From NCBI RefSeq assembly GCF_013401515.1, contig NZ_CP058529.1:496001-560000 (forward strand): a DNA stretch of 64,000 nt, given 5' to 3'. The notes below the pieces were generated by a model. It was not told the origin of the DNA. It saw only the letters and a list, made by a program, of their open reading frames with translations, and did no database searches. A program made the translations under genes and the position numbers. This DNA comes from Halorarum halophilum. Its GTDB lineage: Archaea > Halobacteriota > Halobacteria > Halobacteriales > Haloferacaceae. Positions 18,602 to 28,505 of this stretch are shown here, piece after piece (within the stretch, counting starts at the first letter, position 1; each line of letters starts with the position of its first letter).

Positions 18602-18900
18602 TCATCCAGTCTGCTGGCTTGCGAATTTGTGAGGGTTCGTGGAGCAAGGCCGGACCCACTCTTCCTTTCGAAGGACGTTATTGACGGGGCTGTAGAGGCC
18701 AAGGATGACCAGAAGTGCAGCAATTCCGTGAATCCAGTGGAGGAGGTTGGGCGAGACCACCTCCATAACCGATCCACCGACGACGAACAGGATCAGTCCG
18801 GTCACAGTGACCAGCAGTGGCCGGCGATAGCTGGCAAACGCGGATCGACGTAGAGGATATACACAAGTTCGAGTCCGACGACGAGGCTGACGGGGGCGAG
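18602..18900 (-). pseudogene. Frameshifted small membrane protein remnant
   Basis: Two hydrophobic frames abut on the minus strand. The upstream one reads PVSLVVGLELVYILYVD. After a one-base shift near 18830 the second continues RRPLLVTVTGLILFVVGG and LLHWIHGIAALLVILGLYSPV before ending at 18602. Joined, they look like a three- to four-helix membrane protein. The end lies five bases before the winged-helix fragment, as if once in one operon. No family was recognised. An intact short gene from the GTG near 18805 cannot be excluded. Confidence 0.45.
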
Positions 18901-18903
18901 GGG

Positions 18904-19131
18904 ATGGCGAAGTGTCTCCGTCTCTGCCGGATTGTGGCTGATCTGACGACCCTGCACGCTCGGTTCATGGCCCGGAATTCGGGCTACGGTGCCGAACTCG
19001 CGGAGGCCTGTGCCGGCGCCTTTGAGGAGTATGCCGAGGAGTGCGACTGCCACGACGCTGAACACTGTCAGGTCTGCGCGGATATCCTTCGCGACTGCGC
19101 TGAGAGCTATCGGAACATGATGTCGGCGTAA
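18904..19131 (+). pseudogene. Four-helix-bundle copper storage (Csp/DUF326-like) remnant
   Basis: Seventy-five codons read like the C-terminal half of the Cys-rich Csp/DUF326 family, which stores Cu(I) inside a helix bundle. Visible are CLRLCRIVADL, ELAEACAG, EEYAEECDCHDAEHCQVCADI and RDCAESY. The first two helices are missing. Positions that I would expect as Cys in the pattern ACxxCAEEC and CAESC are Phe or Tyr. It is therefore probably decayed. It lies 271 bp upstream of a copper-type P-type ATPase, which fits an old copper-resistance pair. Confidence 0.6.
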
Positions 19132-19170
19132 CCGTTCCGATGGCGTTTTCAGAGGAGAACCGATCCACGA

Positions 19171-19315
19171 TCAATCCGCTTTCAGACGACTCTGACCGTT
19201 TCGCTGTGAGAAGACGATGTTTTCGAATCCATCAGCATGAGACGAGTACGACAGTCCGAACAAGATAATCATCGTGAGCTCAGAAGCACCCGTGATGGCG
19301 CTTCCGGCTGCCGCC
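19171..19315 (-). pseudogene. Possible membrane-protein C-terminal fragment
   Basis: A minus-strand frame of 48 codons following an in-frame stop reads GSAITGASELTMIILFGLSYSSHADG and ends LKAD-stop. Codon choice looks coding-like and one helix is predicted, but no start codon of normal form or family is visible. It lies between the Csp remnant and the copper ATPase. The rest of the 19132-19402 gap holds only the likely ATPase promoter. Confidence 0.25.
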
Positions 19316-19402
19316 TAGAGCGCGTGTTCAGGCGATCGCTGGCCTTGGATCGACCACACATCCATCACCCTCGGTACCGTACGTTCCTGTAATCCAATAC
19401 TC

Positions 19403-21658
19403 ATGAGCAACAACGACGACTCGTCTAACGGGGAACTACCGTCGGAGAACCTCCCCCACAGCGGTCATAGACACGGAGACGGTAACGAGACGGCCGAGTC
19501 AGCTACGGAGTCCCAGGTCGAGCAGTCGATGCTCAGGGAGGAGGCCGGGGACGCCGCCGAGGCCCAGCGCGAGGTTACAGCGCACGACGAACACGAGACG
19601 GACCATAGAGACGGGAGCCACGGCCACGGAGACCATGGAGGCATGCACGAAGGGCACGAAGAGATGTTCCGGCGGCGGTTCTTCGTCTCGACTCTGCTCT
19701 CCATCCCGGTGCTCCTCTACAGCGAGATGCTCCAGGAATGGCTCGGTTTCTCAGTTCCCGCGTTCCCCGGCAGCGAATGGATCAACCCCGTCTTCGCGGT
19801 GATCGTCTTCGCCTACGGGGGTGTCCCATTCCTCCGGATGGCGGCTCCGGAGCTGAAAGACCAGGCGCCGGGCATGATGACGCTCATCTCGATGGCGATC
19901 ACCGTCGCCTTCGTCTACAGCCTTGCCAGCGTCATCTTTCCCACGACGTCGGCGTTCTTCTGGGAATTGGTGACGCTGATCGACATCATGCTGCTCGGCC
20001 ACTGGATCGAGATGCGGTCGGTCCGGCGGGCCTCGAGTGCGCTCGACGAACTGGCGAAGCTCATGCCGGATACCGCCGAGCGAATCACCGAAGATGGGGA
20101 GGTGGAGCAGGTCCCAGTAACCGAGCTTTCAGAGGGGGACCTCGTGCTCGTGCGTCCCGGTGCGAGCGTTCCCGCCGACGGCGTCGTCGCGGAGGGCGAC
20201 TCGGACGTGAACGAGTCGATGATCACCGGGGAATCCCGGCCGGTCTCGAAGGAACCCGACGACGAGGTGATCGGTGGCACCATCAACGGTGATGGGAGCC
20301 TTCGTATCCGCGTCGACGCCACCGGTGACGAGACAACGCTTGCAGGAATCATGCGACTAGTCGATGAGGCCCAGGGGAGCAAATCCCAGACCCAGGTCCT
20401 CGCCGATCGAGCTGCGGGCTGGCTGTTCTACGTCGCGCTCGCCGCAGCGATCGTGACCGGCATCGCGTGGACTGTCGCCGTTTCGTTCGATGCTACGGTC
20501 ATCGAACGGGTCGTGACGGTCCTCGTTATCGCCTGCCCGCACGCGCTCGGACTCGCCATCCCGCTCGTCGTCGCGATCAACACCTCGCTGGCCGCTCGAA
20601 ACGGGATGCTCGTCCGCGATCGCGTCGCCATGGAGGAGGCGCGGAACCTGGATGCGATCATCTTCGACAAGACGGGGACGCTCACCGAAGGTGAGCACGG
20701 CGTCGTCGACATGGCGACCGTCGAAGGTGTCGACGGGGACGAGGCCCTCTCGCTGGCGGCGGCAGTCGAGGGCGACTCCGAACACATGATCGCCCGCGCC
20801 ATCCGTCAGGCTGCCGATGAACGTGGGATCGGCGTGCCTCCTGCAGCCGACTTCGAGGCGATGAAAGGCCGTGGTGTCCGTGCGAGCGTCGACGGTGACG
20901 AGGTGTACGTGGGTGGTCCGAACCTCCTGAACCACCTGAACAGCAACGTTCCGTCCGCTCTGCGAAGCTTCGCCGACGAGGCAGGCGAGAACGCACAGAC
21001 CGTCGTGTACCTCGTCCGGGAGGGAGACCCGATTGCTGCCTTCGCCATGGCAGACGTGATCCGTGAGGAGAGCTACCGCGTCGTCGACGCGCTTCACGAC
21101 CTCGGCATCGAGGTGGCGATGCTCACTGGAGACTCACAGGACGTGGCTGACGCAGTGGCCGAGGAACTGGGCATCGACACGGTCTTCGCCGAGGTATTAC
21201 CCGAAGATAAAGACAAGAAAGTGATCGAACTGCAAGAACAGGGCAAGCTCGTGGCAATGGTCGGCGACGGCGTCAACGACGCGCCGGCGCTCACGCGGGC
21301 CGACGTCGGCATCGCCATCGGAAGCGGGACGGACGTGGCGGTGCAGTCGGCGGACGTCATCCTCGTCAAGAACAACCCGATGGACGTCGTCCGCCTCGTG
21401 AAATTGAGCAAGGCAAGCTACCGGAAAATGCAGGAGAACATCGTGTGGGCCGCCGGGTACAACATCTTCGCCATTCCGCTGGCAGCGGGTGTCCTTGCCC
21501 CGATCGGCATCCTCCTATCGCCGGCGGTCGGCGCACTCCTGATGTCGCTGAGCACGGTAATCGTCGCGATCAATGCTCAGTTGCTCCGTCGGGTCGACCT
21601 CTCTGTGCCGGGGATTCCAGGAGTATCGACGCCGGGGCAGGCAGAACCCGCAAACTAG
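19403..21658 (+). CDS. Copper-type heavy-metal P-type ATPase (P1B, CPH motif)
   Basis: A 751-residue P1B ATPase that exports metal across the membrane using ATP. Residues 19-85 are a His/Asp/Glu-rich cytosolic tail ([23 protein letters not shown]) in place of CXXC metal-binding domains. The transmembrane metal motif is CPH at 378-380, the phosphorylation site DKTGT at 422-426, TGES in the actuator domain and GDGVNDAPA at about 621-629. CPH defines the CopB-like P1B-3 group, linked to copper or silver export. Neighbours include a Csp remnant upstream and metal transporters downstream. The usual chaperone and regulator genes are absent nearby. Confidence 0.92.
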   Translation: MSNNDDSSNGELPSENLPHSGHRHGDGNETAESATESQVEQSMLREEAGDAAEAQREVTAHDEHETDHRDGSHGHGDHGGMHEGHEEMFRRRFFVSTLLSIPVLLYSEMLQEWLGFSVPAFPGSEWINPVFAVIVFAYGGVPFLRMAAPELKDQAPGMMTLISMAITVAFVYSLASVIFPTTSAFFWELVTLIDIMLLGHWIEMRSVRRASSALDELAKLMPDTAERITEDGEVEQVPVTELSEGDLVLVRPGASVPADGVVAEGDSDVNESMITGESRPVSKEPDDEVIGGTINGDGSLRIRVDATGDETTLAGIMRLVDEAQGSKSQTQVLADRAAGWLFYVALAAAIVTGIAWTVAVSFDATVIERVVTVLVIACPHALGLAIPLVVAINTSLAARNGMLVRDRVAMEEARNLDAIIFDKTGTLTEGEHGVVDMATVEGVDGDEALSLAAAVEGDSEHMIARAIRQAADERGIGVPPAADFEAMKGRGVRASVDGDEVYVGGPNLLNHLNSNVPSALRSFADEAGENAQTVVYLVREGDPIAAFAMADVIREESYRVVDALHDLGIEVAMLTGDSQDVADAVAEELGIDTVFAEVLPEDKDKKVIELQEQGKLVAMVGDGVNDAPALTRADVGIAIGSGTDVAVQSADVILVKNNPMDVVRLVKLSKASYRKMQENIVWAAGYNIFAIPLAAGVLAPIGILLSPAVGALLMSLSTVIVAINAQLLRRVDLSVPGIPGVSTPGQAEPAN

Positions 21659-21777
21659 CAGTTCTGGACGAACCACCGTCTTGATACAGCATCACGTAAC
21701 TCCTGCACACGTAGCTGTCACTGTCTCTCTTGCGGTTCACAGTACCGTTAACCGGTCGGCGCTTCAGGTGTTGAGCA

Positions 21778-22308
21778 ATGCTCGAACGACTGCTCGGTGA
21801 CGAACTCGACGATGTTGGTGGCTACATCGCCGAGCTGATTTACGGCGCAAACGACGGCATCGTCACGACGTTCGCGGTCGTCGCCGGCGTCGCGGGTGCG
21901 GCGCTCGATCCGGCGATCGTCCTGATTCTGGGCGTCGCGAACCTACTGGCGGACGGCTTCTCGATGGGGATGAGCAACTACCTCAGCCAGCGCTCGGAGC
22001 GAGATTATCTGGCTGCCCAGGGGACAGGGGCCACGGACAGCCGGCCGCCGATCTACACGGCCGCGGTGACCTTTCTGGCGTTCGTCGTTGCCGGCTGGGC
22101 ACCGCTGGTCCCGTACGCTTTCGGCATCGACGCGACGTTTCGGTTCTCTATCGTGGTGACTGGGGTCGCATTCTTCGTCGTCGGGACGAGCCGGAGCCTC
22201 GTGACGGATCGTCGGTGGTACCTCGCCGGGACGGAGATGTTCACGGTCGGGATGCTCGCAGCCGGCGTCGCCTACGCCGCTGGCGTAGCGCTAGGTGGAC
22301 TCGCATAG
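21778..22308 (+). CDS. VIT1/CCC1-family transporter, short form
   Basis: A 176-residue membrane protein. The opening [21 protein letters not shown] (about residues 17-37) and the second helix [19 protein letters not shown] are the VIT1/CCC1 signature, found in vacuolar iron and manganese transporters. Five helices are expected. It lacks the cytoplasmic metal-binding insert seen in plant VIT1 and the rubrerythrin domain present in the paralogue at 59.4 kb. It abuts the SLC13 gene (ATG directly follows TAG), so the two are probably co-transcribed. Substrate inferred as Fe(II) or Mn(II). Confidence 0.88.
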   Translation: MLERLLGDELDDVGGYIAELIYGANDGIVTTFAVVAGVAGAALDPAIVLILGVANLLADGFSMGMSNYLSQRSERDYLAAQGTGATDSRPPIYTAAVTFLAFVVAGWAPLVPYAFGIDATFRFSIVVTGVAFFVVGTSRSLVTDRRWYLAGTEMFTVGMLAAGVAYAAGVALGGLA

Positions 22309-23907
22309 ATGGCCGACCGCCGGTCCCTCCTGGCCGCCGTCGTCGCGTTCGTCGCCGTTGCCGTCGTTCCAGTCGATGGGCTCTCTCCTGCCGCTCAGTT
22401 CGCACTCGCCACGGCGATCTTCGCCGGGACACTCTGGGTCACAGGTGGGCTCCCGTTGCCGATTACGGCGCTGACGATCCCAGTCCTCCTGACCGCGTTC
22501 GGCGTCGTGCCGACGACCGCCGCTGCCGTTGTCGGATTCGCCGACCCCATCATCTTCCTGTTACTCGCGGGGTTCGTCCTCGCAGAAGCCCTGCAGAAGC
22601 ACGGGACTGACCGTCGGATCGCGTACCACGTCCTCGCCTCCGTCCGGACCTCCCCACGGCGAATCGTCTTGGCCGTCATGCTGGCGACGGCAGCACTGTC
22701 GATGGTGATCTCGAACTCCGCGACGACGGCAATGATGGTCCCCATCGCGATCGGCATCGCCGACCGCGTCCTCGAGGATGCTGAAGTAGCGGACGGGGCT
22801 GGCCAGGCTACGGACGCGTCTGTCTCTGAGATGGCCGTGGACGAAGCTGAGGCGGGTACGGGCAGGGGGACTGTCAGCGATCGGTCGAACTTCCAGCTCG
22901 CGATGGTACTTGGCGTTGCCTACGCGGCCAGCATCGGTGGCGTCGGGACCCTCATCGGCACCCCGCCGAACGCCATCCTCGTTTCGCAGCTCTCCGAGCG
23001 GCTCGGCTATACCATCACGTTTGGCGAGTGGTTGCTCGTGGGTATCCCGTTCGTCGTCGTCGGCCTCCCGTTGACGTGGTACGTCCTCGCCTTCGTCGTG
23101 TATCCTCCGGAGGTCACGGACGTGAGCGCTGCCAGGGTCGAGGCCCAGCGCTATCTTCAGGAGGCGGGAGCGCCGTCAGCCGCTGAACGGCGTGTCCTCC
23201 TGATCACCGGCCTGACTGCCGGACTGTGGTTGCTCGGCGGCCTCGGATTCCTCTTCGAGGGAGTTCTTCCGTCAACGTGGTACGTCACCCTGTTCGGGGG
23301 TGCCGACGGGAACCTCTTCGGAGCCGGACCGCACCAGGGGGCCCTCTACTACGTGACTGTCGGGTTGGCAGCGATTCCGGCACTCTCGATAGCAGGCGTG
23401 CTCGCGTGGGACGACGTCCAGCGGATCGACTGGGGGACGATCGTCCTGCTCGGCGGTGGGATCACGCTGGCGAACGCGCTCGCGGTGACGAACGCGACGC
23501 AGTGGCTCGCGGAGAACGCCGTCGGCTCGCTCGCTGGCGCGCCCGTTCTCCTGGTTGCACTCGCCATCGCCGTTATCACGATCGCCGTCTCCGAGATCGC
23601 CTCGAACACCGCGATGGCGGCCATCTCGGTCCCGATCTTGATCGCTATGGGACCACAGTACGCCGAGCAGTTCGGCGCAGACCCGATCACAGCCAGCGTC
23701 TTTCTCGCCGTTACCGGCGGGATCGCCGCGAGCTTTGGATTCGCGCTGCCGGTTGCAACGCCGCCGAACGCGATTGCATTTGGCACGGGGGAAATGACGA
23801 AGGACGATATGCTCCGGCCGGGCCTCGTCCTTGACGTCGCAATGGCCGTAGTAACCGCGGTTCTCTCCTACGGATTGTTCACTGTCGTCTGGCCGTTCGT
23901 CGGATAA
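22309..23907 (+). CDS. SLC13/DASS-family anion permease
   Basis: A 532-residue permease with about 12 hydrophobic segments in two repeated halves. The two substrate hairpins carry the family SNxxT and TPPNAI elements: VISNSATTAMM near residue 135 with IGTPPNAIL near 218, and IASNTAMAAIS near 428 with VATPPNAIAFG near 483. Members move dicarboxylates, sulfate or arsenite-like anions with sodium. A hydrophilic acidic linker (about 155-190) sits between helices. The substrate here is unknown; the adjacent metal transporters and sulfur island leave sulfate or organic acids possible. Confidence 0.88.
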   Translation: MADRRSLLAAVVAFVAVAVVPVDGLSPAAQFALATAIFAGTLWVTGGLPLPITALTIPVLLTAFGVVPTTAAAVVGFADPIIFLLLAGFVLAEALQKHGTDRRIAYHVLASVRTSPRRIVLAVMLATAALSMVISNSATTAMMVPIAIGIADRVLEDAEVADGAGQATDASVSEMAVDEAEAGTGRGTVSDRSNFQLAMVLGVAYAASIGGVGTLIGTPPNAILVSQLSERLGYTITFGEWLLVGIPFVVVGLPLTWYVLAFVVYPPEVTDVSAARVEAQRYLQEAGAPSAAERRVLLITGLTAGLWLLGGLGFLFEGVLPSTWYVTLFGGADGNLFGAGPHQGALYYVTVGLAAIPALSIAGVLAWDDVQRIDWGTIVLLGGGITLANALAVTNATQWLAENAVGSLAGAPVLLVALAIAVITIAVSEIASNTAMAAISVPILIAMGPQYAEQFGADPITASVFLAVTGGIAASFGFALPVATPPNAIAFGTGEMTKDDMLRPGLVLDVAMAVVTAVLSYGLFTVVWPFVG

Positions 23908-24048
23908 GACGTCGAGGACTCGGAAGCACTGGTTGCCGCCATCACGGTGATTGCCTTCCGCAGATCGGGACTCCCATCTCGGAACCATGGACGCAGGGGT
24001 GTACTTATACCCACACAGAGGCAATCTAGCGGTCGAGGAATACAGACC

Positions 24049-24414
24049 ATGGCCAGCCAGCAACAGGGTGATTCGTTCGTCCGCGTCGTCCTCGTAGTCC
24101 TCGGCGTCATCGTCCTCTTTCCGGTTCTGATGATGGTGTTCGCGATGCCGATGATGGGAATGATGGGCTGGTGGTGGGGTGGAAACAGCTCTGCCATGGG
24201 CCTCTCACCGCTCTGGGGCATCGGGATGATGCTCCTCTTTCTCGCCGTGTTACTCGGCATCGGGTACCTTCTCTACCGTGGGATCACCAATAGTCGCGTC
24301 CACGAATACGACCGGGCAATCGAGGAACTTCGGACGGCGTACGCCCGTGGCGACCTGAGCGACGAGGAGTACGAGCAGCGACGCCAGCGGCTTCAGCGGG
24401 ATCGGAGTTCGTAG
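24049..24414 (+). CDS. SHOCT-domain membrane protein
   Basis: A 121-residue protein with two helices (about 12-36, with Met-rich MPMMGMMGWWWGG, and 50-72) and a C-terminal SHOCT domain reading AIEELRTAYARGDLSDEEYEQRRQRL. SHOCT is a short oligomerisation domain. I chose the ATG at 24049; a longer frame upstream encodes unlike sequence. The Met- and Trp-rich loop could contact metal, but this is speculation. A VIT1 relic follows in the same frame after the stop. Confidence 0.82.
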   Translation: MASQQQGDSFVRVVLVVLGVIVLFPVLMMVFAMPMMGMMGWWWGGNSSAMGLSPLWGIGMMLLFLAVLLGIGYLLYRGITNSRVHEYDRAIEELRTAYARGDLSDEEYEQRRQRLQRDRSS

Positions 24415-24417
24415 CAG

Positions 24418-24576
24418 AAGGTCCCGGCACACGTCAAGCGGCTGGAGTTGCGTCCTATTCAGAAGCAACGGGCCGAACAGTTGGCCGAACGCTTGATCGC
24501 GAACGAAGCCACCGCGCTCGATACGCTTGCTCGCGAATATTATCGATGGGTCCATCGCCGGGAGAGTATTCAGTAG
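24418..24576 (+). pseudogene. Relic of a VIT1/rubrerythrin-type transporter gene
   Basis: Fifty-two codons in frame with, and just after, the SHOCT stop contain RAEQLAERLIANEATALDTLARE. This matches the central segment of the long VIT1 protein at 59.4 kb, where ALEIADQIISDEQMALDTLAREELG is found. After that the match is lost (YYRWVHRRE) and a stop follows. There is no start codon of its own. It is the remains of a second transporter gene deleted on both sides. Confidence 0.65.
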
Positions 24577-24721
24577 ATTACTAACACAATCTGCCATTGG
24601 ATGACTGCTCGACAGTTGAACCAGTCCGGTTCTCAAGCTAGCTGCAACAGATTTCGGAAATCAGTCTACAATCGATGCTGAGCATTGAGAGGGGAACAGA
24701 TGACTCGTACCACGGCGGCAA

Positions 24722-25486
24722 CTACTGGCTCAGATAGCCACCATCGACGTCGAGGGCTTCCCCGGTGACGAAGGACGCATCATCATCACACAACCAGAGG
24801 ACCGCGTTCGCGACCTCCTCGGAGGTTCCGAGCCGATCCATGGCATGGCGGCGCTCGATCTGGTCGCGAACCTCGGGATCGCTCGTAATGCCACCCTCCG
24901 CGAGAAGTGGAGTATCGATGAACCCCGGGCAGACGGCGTTCACGCGGACGCCGGTCTCACCATTCTCCAAGGCGGCGGTCTTCGTCAGGCCGAGGACGCC
25001 ATGTTTCGCGGCGACGTACCCCGATGCCGTCTCGAATCCGACCTTCCCGAGGACCGAGGAGTTGTTCACGACGACGCCCCCGGCGTCCTGGTTCTGCATC
25101 TGGCTGAGCTCGGCCTGCATGCAGTTGAACACGCCGACGAGGTTCGCGTTGATGACTGCCCGCCACTTCTCAGCGGGGTAGTCGGTGACCGGACCCCGTG
25201 CACCACCGATGCCAGCGTTATTGAACGCGTAGTCGAGGCGACCGAACTCCTCGACGGCGGTGTCCACCATCGCCTGAGTCGCCGCCAAATCGGTCACGTC
25301 CGTCTCGACGAAGACGGCGTCCCCCCCGGCGGCCTCGATGTCAGCGACCGTTTTCTCGCCACCTTCGACGTCGACATCGGCGACGACGACGCTCGTCCCG
25401 CGGTCAGCGAACTCGAGAGCGGTCGTCTGTCCGATTCCTGAGCCACCACCGGTGACGACTGCCACTGCGTCGTCGAACGAAACCAT
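24722..25486 (-). CDS. SDR-family NAD(P)-dependent oxidoreductase
   Basis: A 254-residue classical short-chain dehydrogenase. The cofactor loop TGGGSGIG is at residues 12-19, the NNAG motif near 89-92, the catalytic Ser in NNSSVLGKVG near 141, and YVAAK near 156-160. The Asp after beta-2 (VVVADVD) favours NAD over NADP. PGFIDTPL and the C-terminal GEALDVDGGYLSQ are also family features. The substrate is unknown; most relatives are annotated as 3-oxoacyl-ACP reductase or glucose dehydrogenase-like. The ATG at 25486 begins the Rossmann fold at the normal distance. Confidence 0.88.
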   Translation of the reverse strand: MVSFDDAVAVVTGGGSGIGQTTALEFADRGTSVVVADVDVEGGEKTVADIEAAGGDAVFVETDVTDLAATQAMVDTAVEEFGRLDYAFNNAGIGGARGPVTDYPAEKWRAVINANLVGVFNCMQAELSQMQNQDAGGVVVNNSSVLGKVGFETASGYVAAKHGVLGLTKTAALENGETGVRVNAVCPGFIDTPLLAEGGITSDPEVRDQIERRHAMDRLGTSEEVANAVLWLCDDDASFVTGEALDVDGGYLSQ

Positions 25487-25714
25487 GTTCGAACGATCGA
25501 TTCGCGGGACCAAAAGAACGAGGGCAGATCCCTGACTGGCCTGGAAGCACTGGTGCCCTCTCCCCTGATTCACGTTCCGCACGCACCTCATTTTGTGTTC
25601 ACCCTCATCTCGACAGCGAGAAGCTATTCTCAGCCCACGTTGTCAGGGGGGTTTCGCTCCGACAAGGTGTCTCTCTCGATAGAACCCGGTAGAATACGGG
25701 TCGTCGGTTCGTGG

Positions 25715-26983
25715 TTAGCTCGGTTGTTCGGTCTCCTCGGCTTGTGGGTTTGGCTGCTCTAGTTCCGGATGCGTCTCTCGCATCCAGACGAGCACGATTC
25801 CGCCCGACAGGAACATCGCTGCGGCGACGACGTAGAACGCGGCCGCCGTCGAAACGAGATCTGCTGTGACTCCGATCGTGATGGCCCCGAACCCGTAGCC
25901 GGCGTCACGCCACATTCGATAGACACCGAGACCGGTCGCTCGCCACGTCGGGTGGGCGGCGTCACCGACGACCGTAATCAGGTTCGGGTAGAGGAGCGCC
26001 ATCCCCACGCCCGTCACACCAGCAGCGAGGAGCCAGCTCCAGTACCCAGTTACAAGGCCCGTCGCGAGCACGCCGACGCCGGCCAGGAACATTCCAGCGA
26101 CGACGGGCGGACGCCGCCCGACCTCGTCTGCGAGCTGTCCCGTGAACAGCTGCAGAACTCCCCAGACCCCGCCGTACACGCCGACGACAACTCCAACCTG
26201 TGCGACTGACAATCCGGCGGTAGTCAGGTAGAGTGGGTACGCGATCCAGACGAGAGCGTCGACGAACTTCTCGACACTGCCGGCCTGTGATGCTGCAAAG
26301 AGAGTTTTGTCACCCCACGTCGTGCGTGCCAGAATCGCACGAAACGGGAGGTCGGCGTCCGCGTCGTCGGCCTCGTTCTCGGCCTCGGCCTCCGCGTAGG
26401 GGAGCGTTTCCTCGACCAGCAGTATCGAAACGATGAGGGCGAACACGATGACGCCCGCGAGCAAGTAGAAGGGCGCGGGACGAAGTCCGTACTGCGCGGC
26501 GAGGACGCCCGTGACCCAGGCGCCGACTGCGACGCCACCGTACCCGAAGGCCTCGTCGAGTCCGACGGCGAGACCACGCGCGTCACCGCCGGCGAGGTCG
26601 ATCTTCGCATTGACACTCATACTCCACGCCAGTCCCTGGTTGATGCCGAGGAGGACGTTCCCGACTGAGATCCACCACCAGTTCGGTGCGTAGACGAGGA
26701 TGACGGGAATCGGCAGCGCGACGAGCCAGCCGGCGACGAGGATCGGTTTGCGTCCGTACGACTCCGACCATTTCCCGCCATAGAGGTTGAGGAGCGCCTT
26801 CACGAAACCGAAGCTGACCACGAACGAGCCGATGACCAGCATCGACTCAACACCGAGCACGTCCCGGCCGATGACCGGGACGACGTTCCGCTCGGCGCCG
26901 ATGGTGAGCCCAACGGCGAACACCGTGAGCAACTGAATCGCGAACTGCGGCCAATTCCGTCGGATTCCCTGCGTGTACGACAT
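25715..26983 (-). CDS. MFS transporter linked to sulfur island
   Basis: A 422-residue permease with 12 predicted helices and a central acidic loop (about residues 195-212, EAEAENEADDADADL). Motif A is visible as GGKWSESYGRKPILV after helix 2 and again as GQLADEVGRRPPVV after helix 8. It begins 17 bp after the stop of the rhodanese-MBL gene on the same strand and is probably co-transcribed with it. The substrate could be a sulfur compound by context, but the sequence itself does not show this. Confidence 0.85.
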   Translation of the reverse strand: MSYTQGIRRNWPQFAIQLLTVFAVGLTIGAERNVVPVIGRDVLGVESMLVIGSFVVSFGFVKALLNLYGGKWSESYGRKPILVAGWLVALPIPVILVYAPNWWWISVGNVLLGINQGLAWSMSVNAKIDLAGGDARGLAVGLDEAFGYGGVAVGAWVTGVLAAQYGLRPAPFYLLAGVIVFALIVSILLVEETLPYAEAEAENEADDADADLPFRAILARTTWGDKTLFAASQAGSVEKFVDALVWIAYPLYLTTAGLSVAQVGVVVGVYGGVWGVLQLFTGQLADEVGRRPPVVAGMFLAGVGVLATGLVTGYWSWLLAAGVTGVGMALLYPNLITVVGDAAHPTWRATGLGVYRMWRDAGYGFGAITIGVTADLVSTAAAFYVVAAAMFLSGGIVLVWMRETHPELEQPNPQAEETEQPS

Positions 26984-27000
26984 ATAAAAGACGGGCGTCG

Positions 27001-28125
27001 TCAGTTCGCCGCGCAGTTGTTCGGACCGAGTTCGAGGGACTCGACGTCACTTCCGGGCTGTTGTTTGCCCCAGTTGATCTGCTTGATCTCGTTGTAGTTC
27101 GCCGGTTCGTCGGCGAGACTCTCGACGATGGTTTCGACGAACGCGGTCTCGTCGTCGTCCTCAACGTAGCTGAGGAGTTCGTTCGTCGTCTCTGCCCGGA
27201 GATCACCGAGCGCCGTTGCGAGCGGTCGAACTTCCTCGTCACTGAAGTGCCCGGGGAGGACCACCGTGTCGGCACTGCGGTCGGTGAGCCGATCGAGGCT
27301 GTCGAACAGTTGGCTTGCGGCCTCTCGAACGGCGTCCTCCGAGCTATCTTCGAGGTCGGGGCGACCGACGCTCCGGAGGAACAGCGTGTCCCCGGAGAGG
27401 AGGGCGTCGCCGTACTCGAAGGAGACGCTGCCGGGCGTGTGGCCGGGCGTGTAGACGACGGTCAGCGAGCGCTCACCGACGTCTATCGTGTCGCCATCCG
27501 CGAGTTGCGTCACGTTGTCGAGCGCTCCCGCATCCTCGGCGTGGAGGTAGTAGGGAACGTCGAGTTCGCCCGCGAGACGACGCGCACCGGAAACGTGGTC
27601 GGCGTGCGCGTGGGTGTCCGCGACGCCGACGATGTCGAGGTCCCGTTCGTCGGCAGCGATCAGATACTCGTCGATGTACTGAGAGGGATCGACGACGACT
27701 GCGTCGTCACCGTCGTGGACGAGATAGGAGACGCACCCCGTTCCGGGGCGAACGATCTGGACGACGCCGTCGACGTCATCGAGGTCGTACTGGCGGTGCA
27801 CTCGACCCCAGCCGTTCATCCCGTTCTCGATGGACTCTGCGTCGAAGCCGTGGTCGCGGAGGAACTCGGCAGCGCGAGCCGACGTGACGCCGGCGACACA
27901 GACGACGGCGATCTCCTCGTCCTTCGGGAGCTCGTCGAGGTGGTCCTCCAGCGTGGAGAAATCGTTCTGGAGGAGTTCGTCGTAGACGGGAATGTTCGTG
28001 GTTCCTGGAATCTGCCACTCGTCGTAGTCGTCCTCGTTGCGGACGTCGAGGACGAACAAACCGTCGGCATCGTCGTCCTGGACGCGACGTGCGACCACTT
28101 CGGGGTCGAATGCTGTATTGCTCAT
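27001..28125 (-). CDS. Rhodanese-MBL fold fusion protein 1
   Basis: A 374-residue two-domain protein. Residues about 5-115 form a rhodanese domain with the active loop CVAGVTS; about 120-330 form a metallo-beta-lactamase domain with the metal motif THAHADH and later HTPG and GDTLF. The C-terminus ends ELGPNNCAAN. MBL proteins of this type include persulfide dioxygenases (ETHE1, CstB), which oxidise glutathione or CoA persulfide to sulfite. Here the rhodanese comes first, the reverse of CstB. A TATA-like TTTAAG and a CAATACTA site precede the start. It is a paralogue of the gene at 31.2 kb. Confidence 0.9.
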   Translation of the reverse strand: MSNTAFDPEVVARRVQDDDADGLFVLDVRNEDDYDEWQIPGTTNIPVYDELLQNDFSTLEDHLDELPKDEEIAVVCVAGVTSARAAEFLRDHGFDAESIENGMNGWGRVHRQYDLDDVDGVVQIVRPGTGCVSYLVHDGDDAVVVDPSQYIDEYLIAADERDLDIVGVADTHAHADHVSGARRLAGELDVPYYLHAEDAGALDNVTQLADGDTIDVGERSLTVVYTPGHTPGSVSFEYGDALLSGDTLFLRSVGRPDLEDSSEDAVREAASQLFDSLDRLTDRSADTVVLPGHFSDEEVRPLATALGDLRAETTNELLSYVEDDDETAFVETIVESLADEPANYNEIKQINWGKQQPGSDVESLELGPNNCAAN

Positions 28126-28505
28126 TACACCCAATACTATACATTCTCGGAACTTAAACTCGTCGGCCTCCGTCGACACTCCCGAGGAAAAATGTTCATC
28201 GAACGCGTCGAATAGAGGACTGTACGTCAGAAGGACGGTGAAACCAAGCCGCGTCTGCGGACGGATCAGGTAAGGTTTCGCTCCTTCACGAGTACGGGTC
28301 GTGCTCTAGATGGCCCACGACTGCAACCGTGTTCTCCCGTTGGATGCATCTCTGAATGATACCAGTGGAGGCGGAGCTACCTCAGTAGCGACGAGTGGAT
28401 GCAAGGACGCCTGGATTACGAGTCCCTTCGCCCGAATATACTGAACCAATACGTCGGTGGCGCTGCGCGACCACAGAGCGGTAACGGGGACCTTGTGCTA
28501 CGCAC
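28126..28505. other. Intergenic stretch upstream of rhodanese-MBL 1
   Basis: Aside from the promoter of the rhodanese-MBL gene in its first 40 bp, I see nothing supported in these 380 bp. Short frames on both strands have no motif. It may hold the terminator of the HTH gene transcript. Confidence 0.4.
28132..28139. promoter_or_regulatory. Candidate operator CAATACTA (rhodanese-MBL 1)
   Basis: The octamer lies 7 bp upstream of the ATG of the rhodanese-MBL gene, about 20 bp downstream of the TATA-like TTTAAG at 28155-28161, so it would overlap the transcription start. It matches CAATAYTG found at three other starts in the island at seven of eight positions. Repression by the local HTH protein is an inference. 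Confidence 0.4.

Noticed and set aside
19397-19404. CAATACTC just before the copper ATPase start as another sulfur-type operator
   Set aside because: It matches only the left part of CAATAYTG and lies outside the sulfur island, so it is probably chance.
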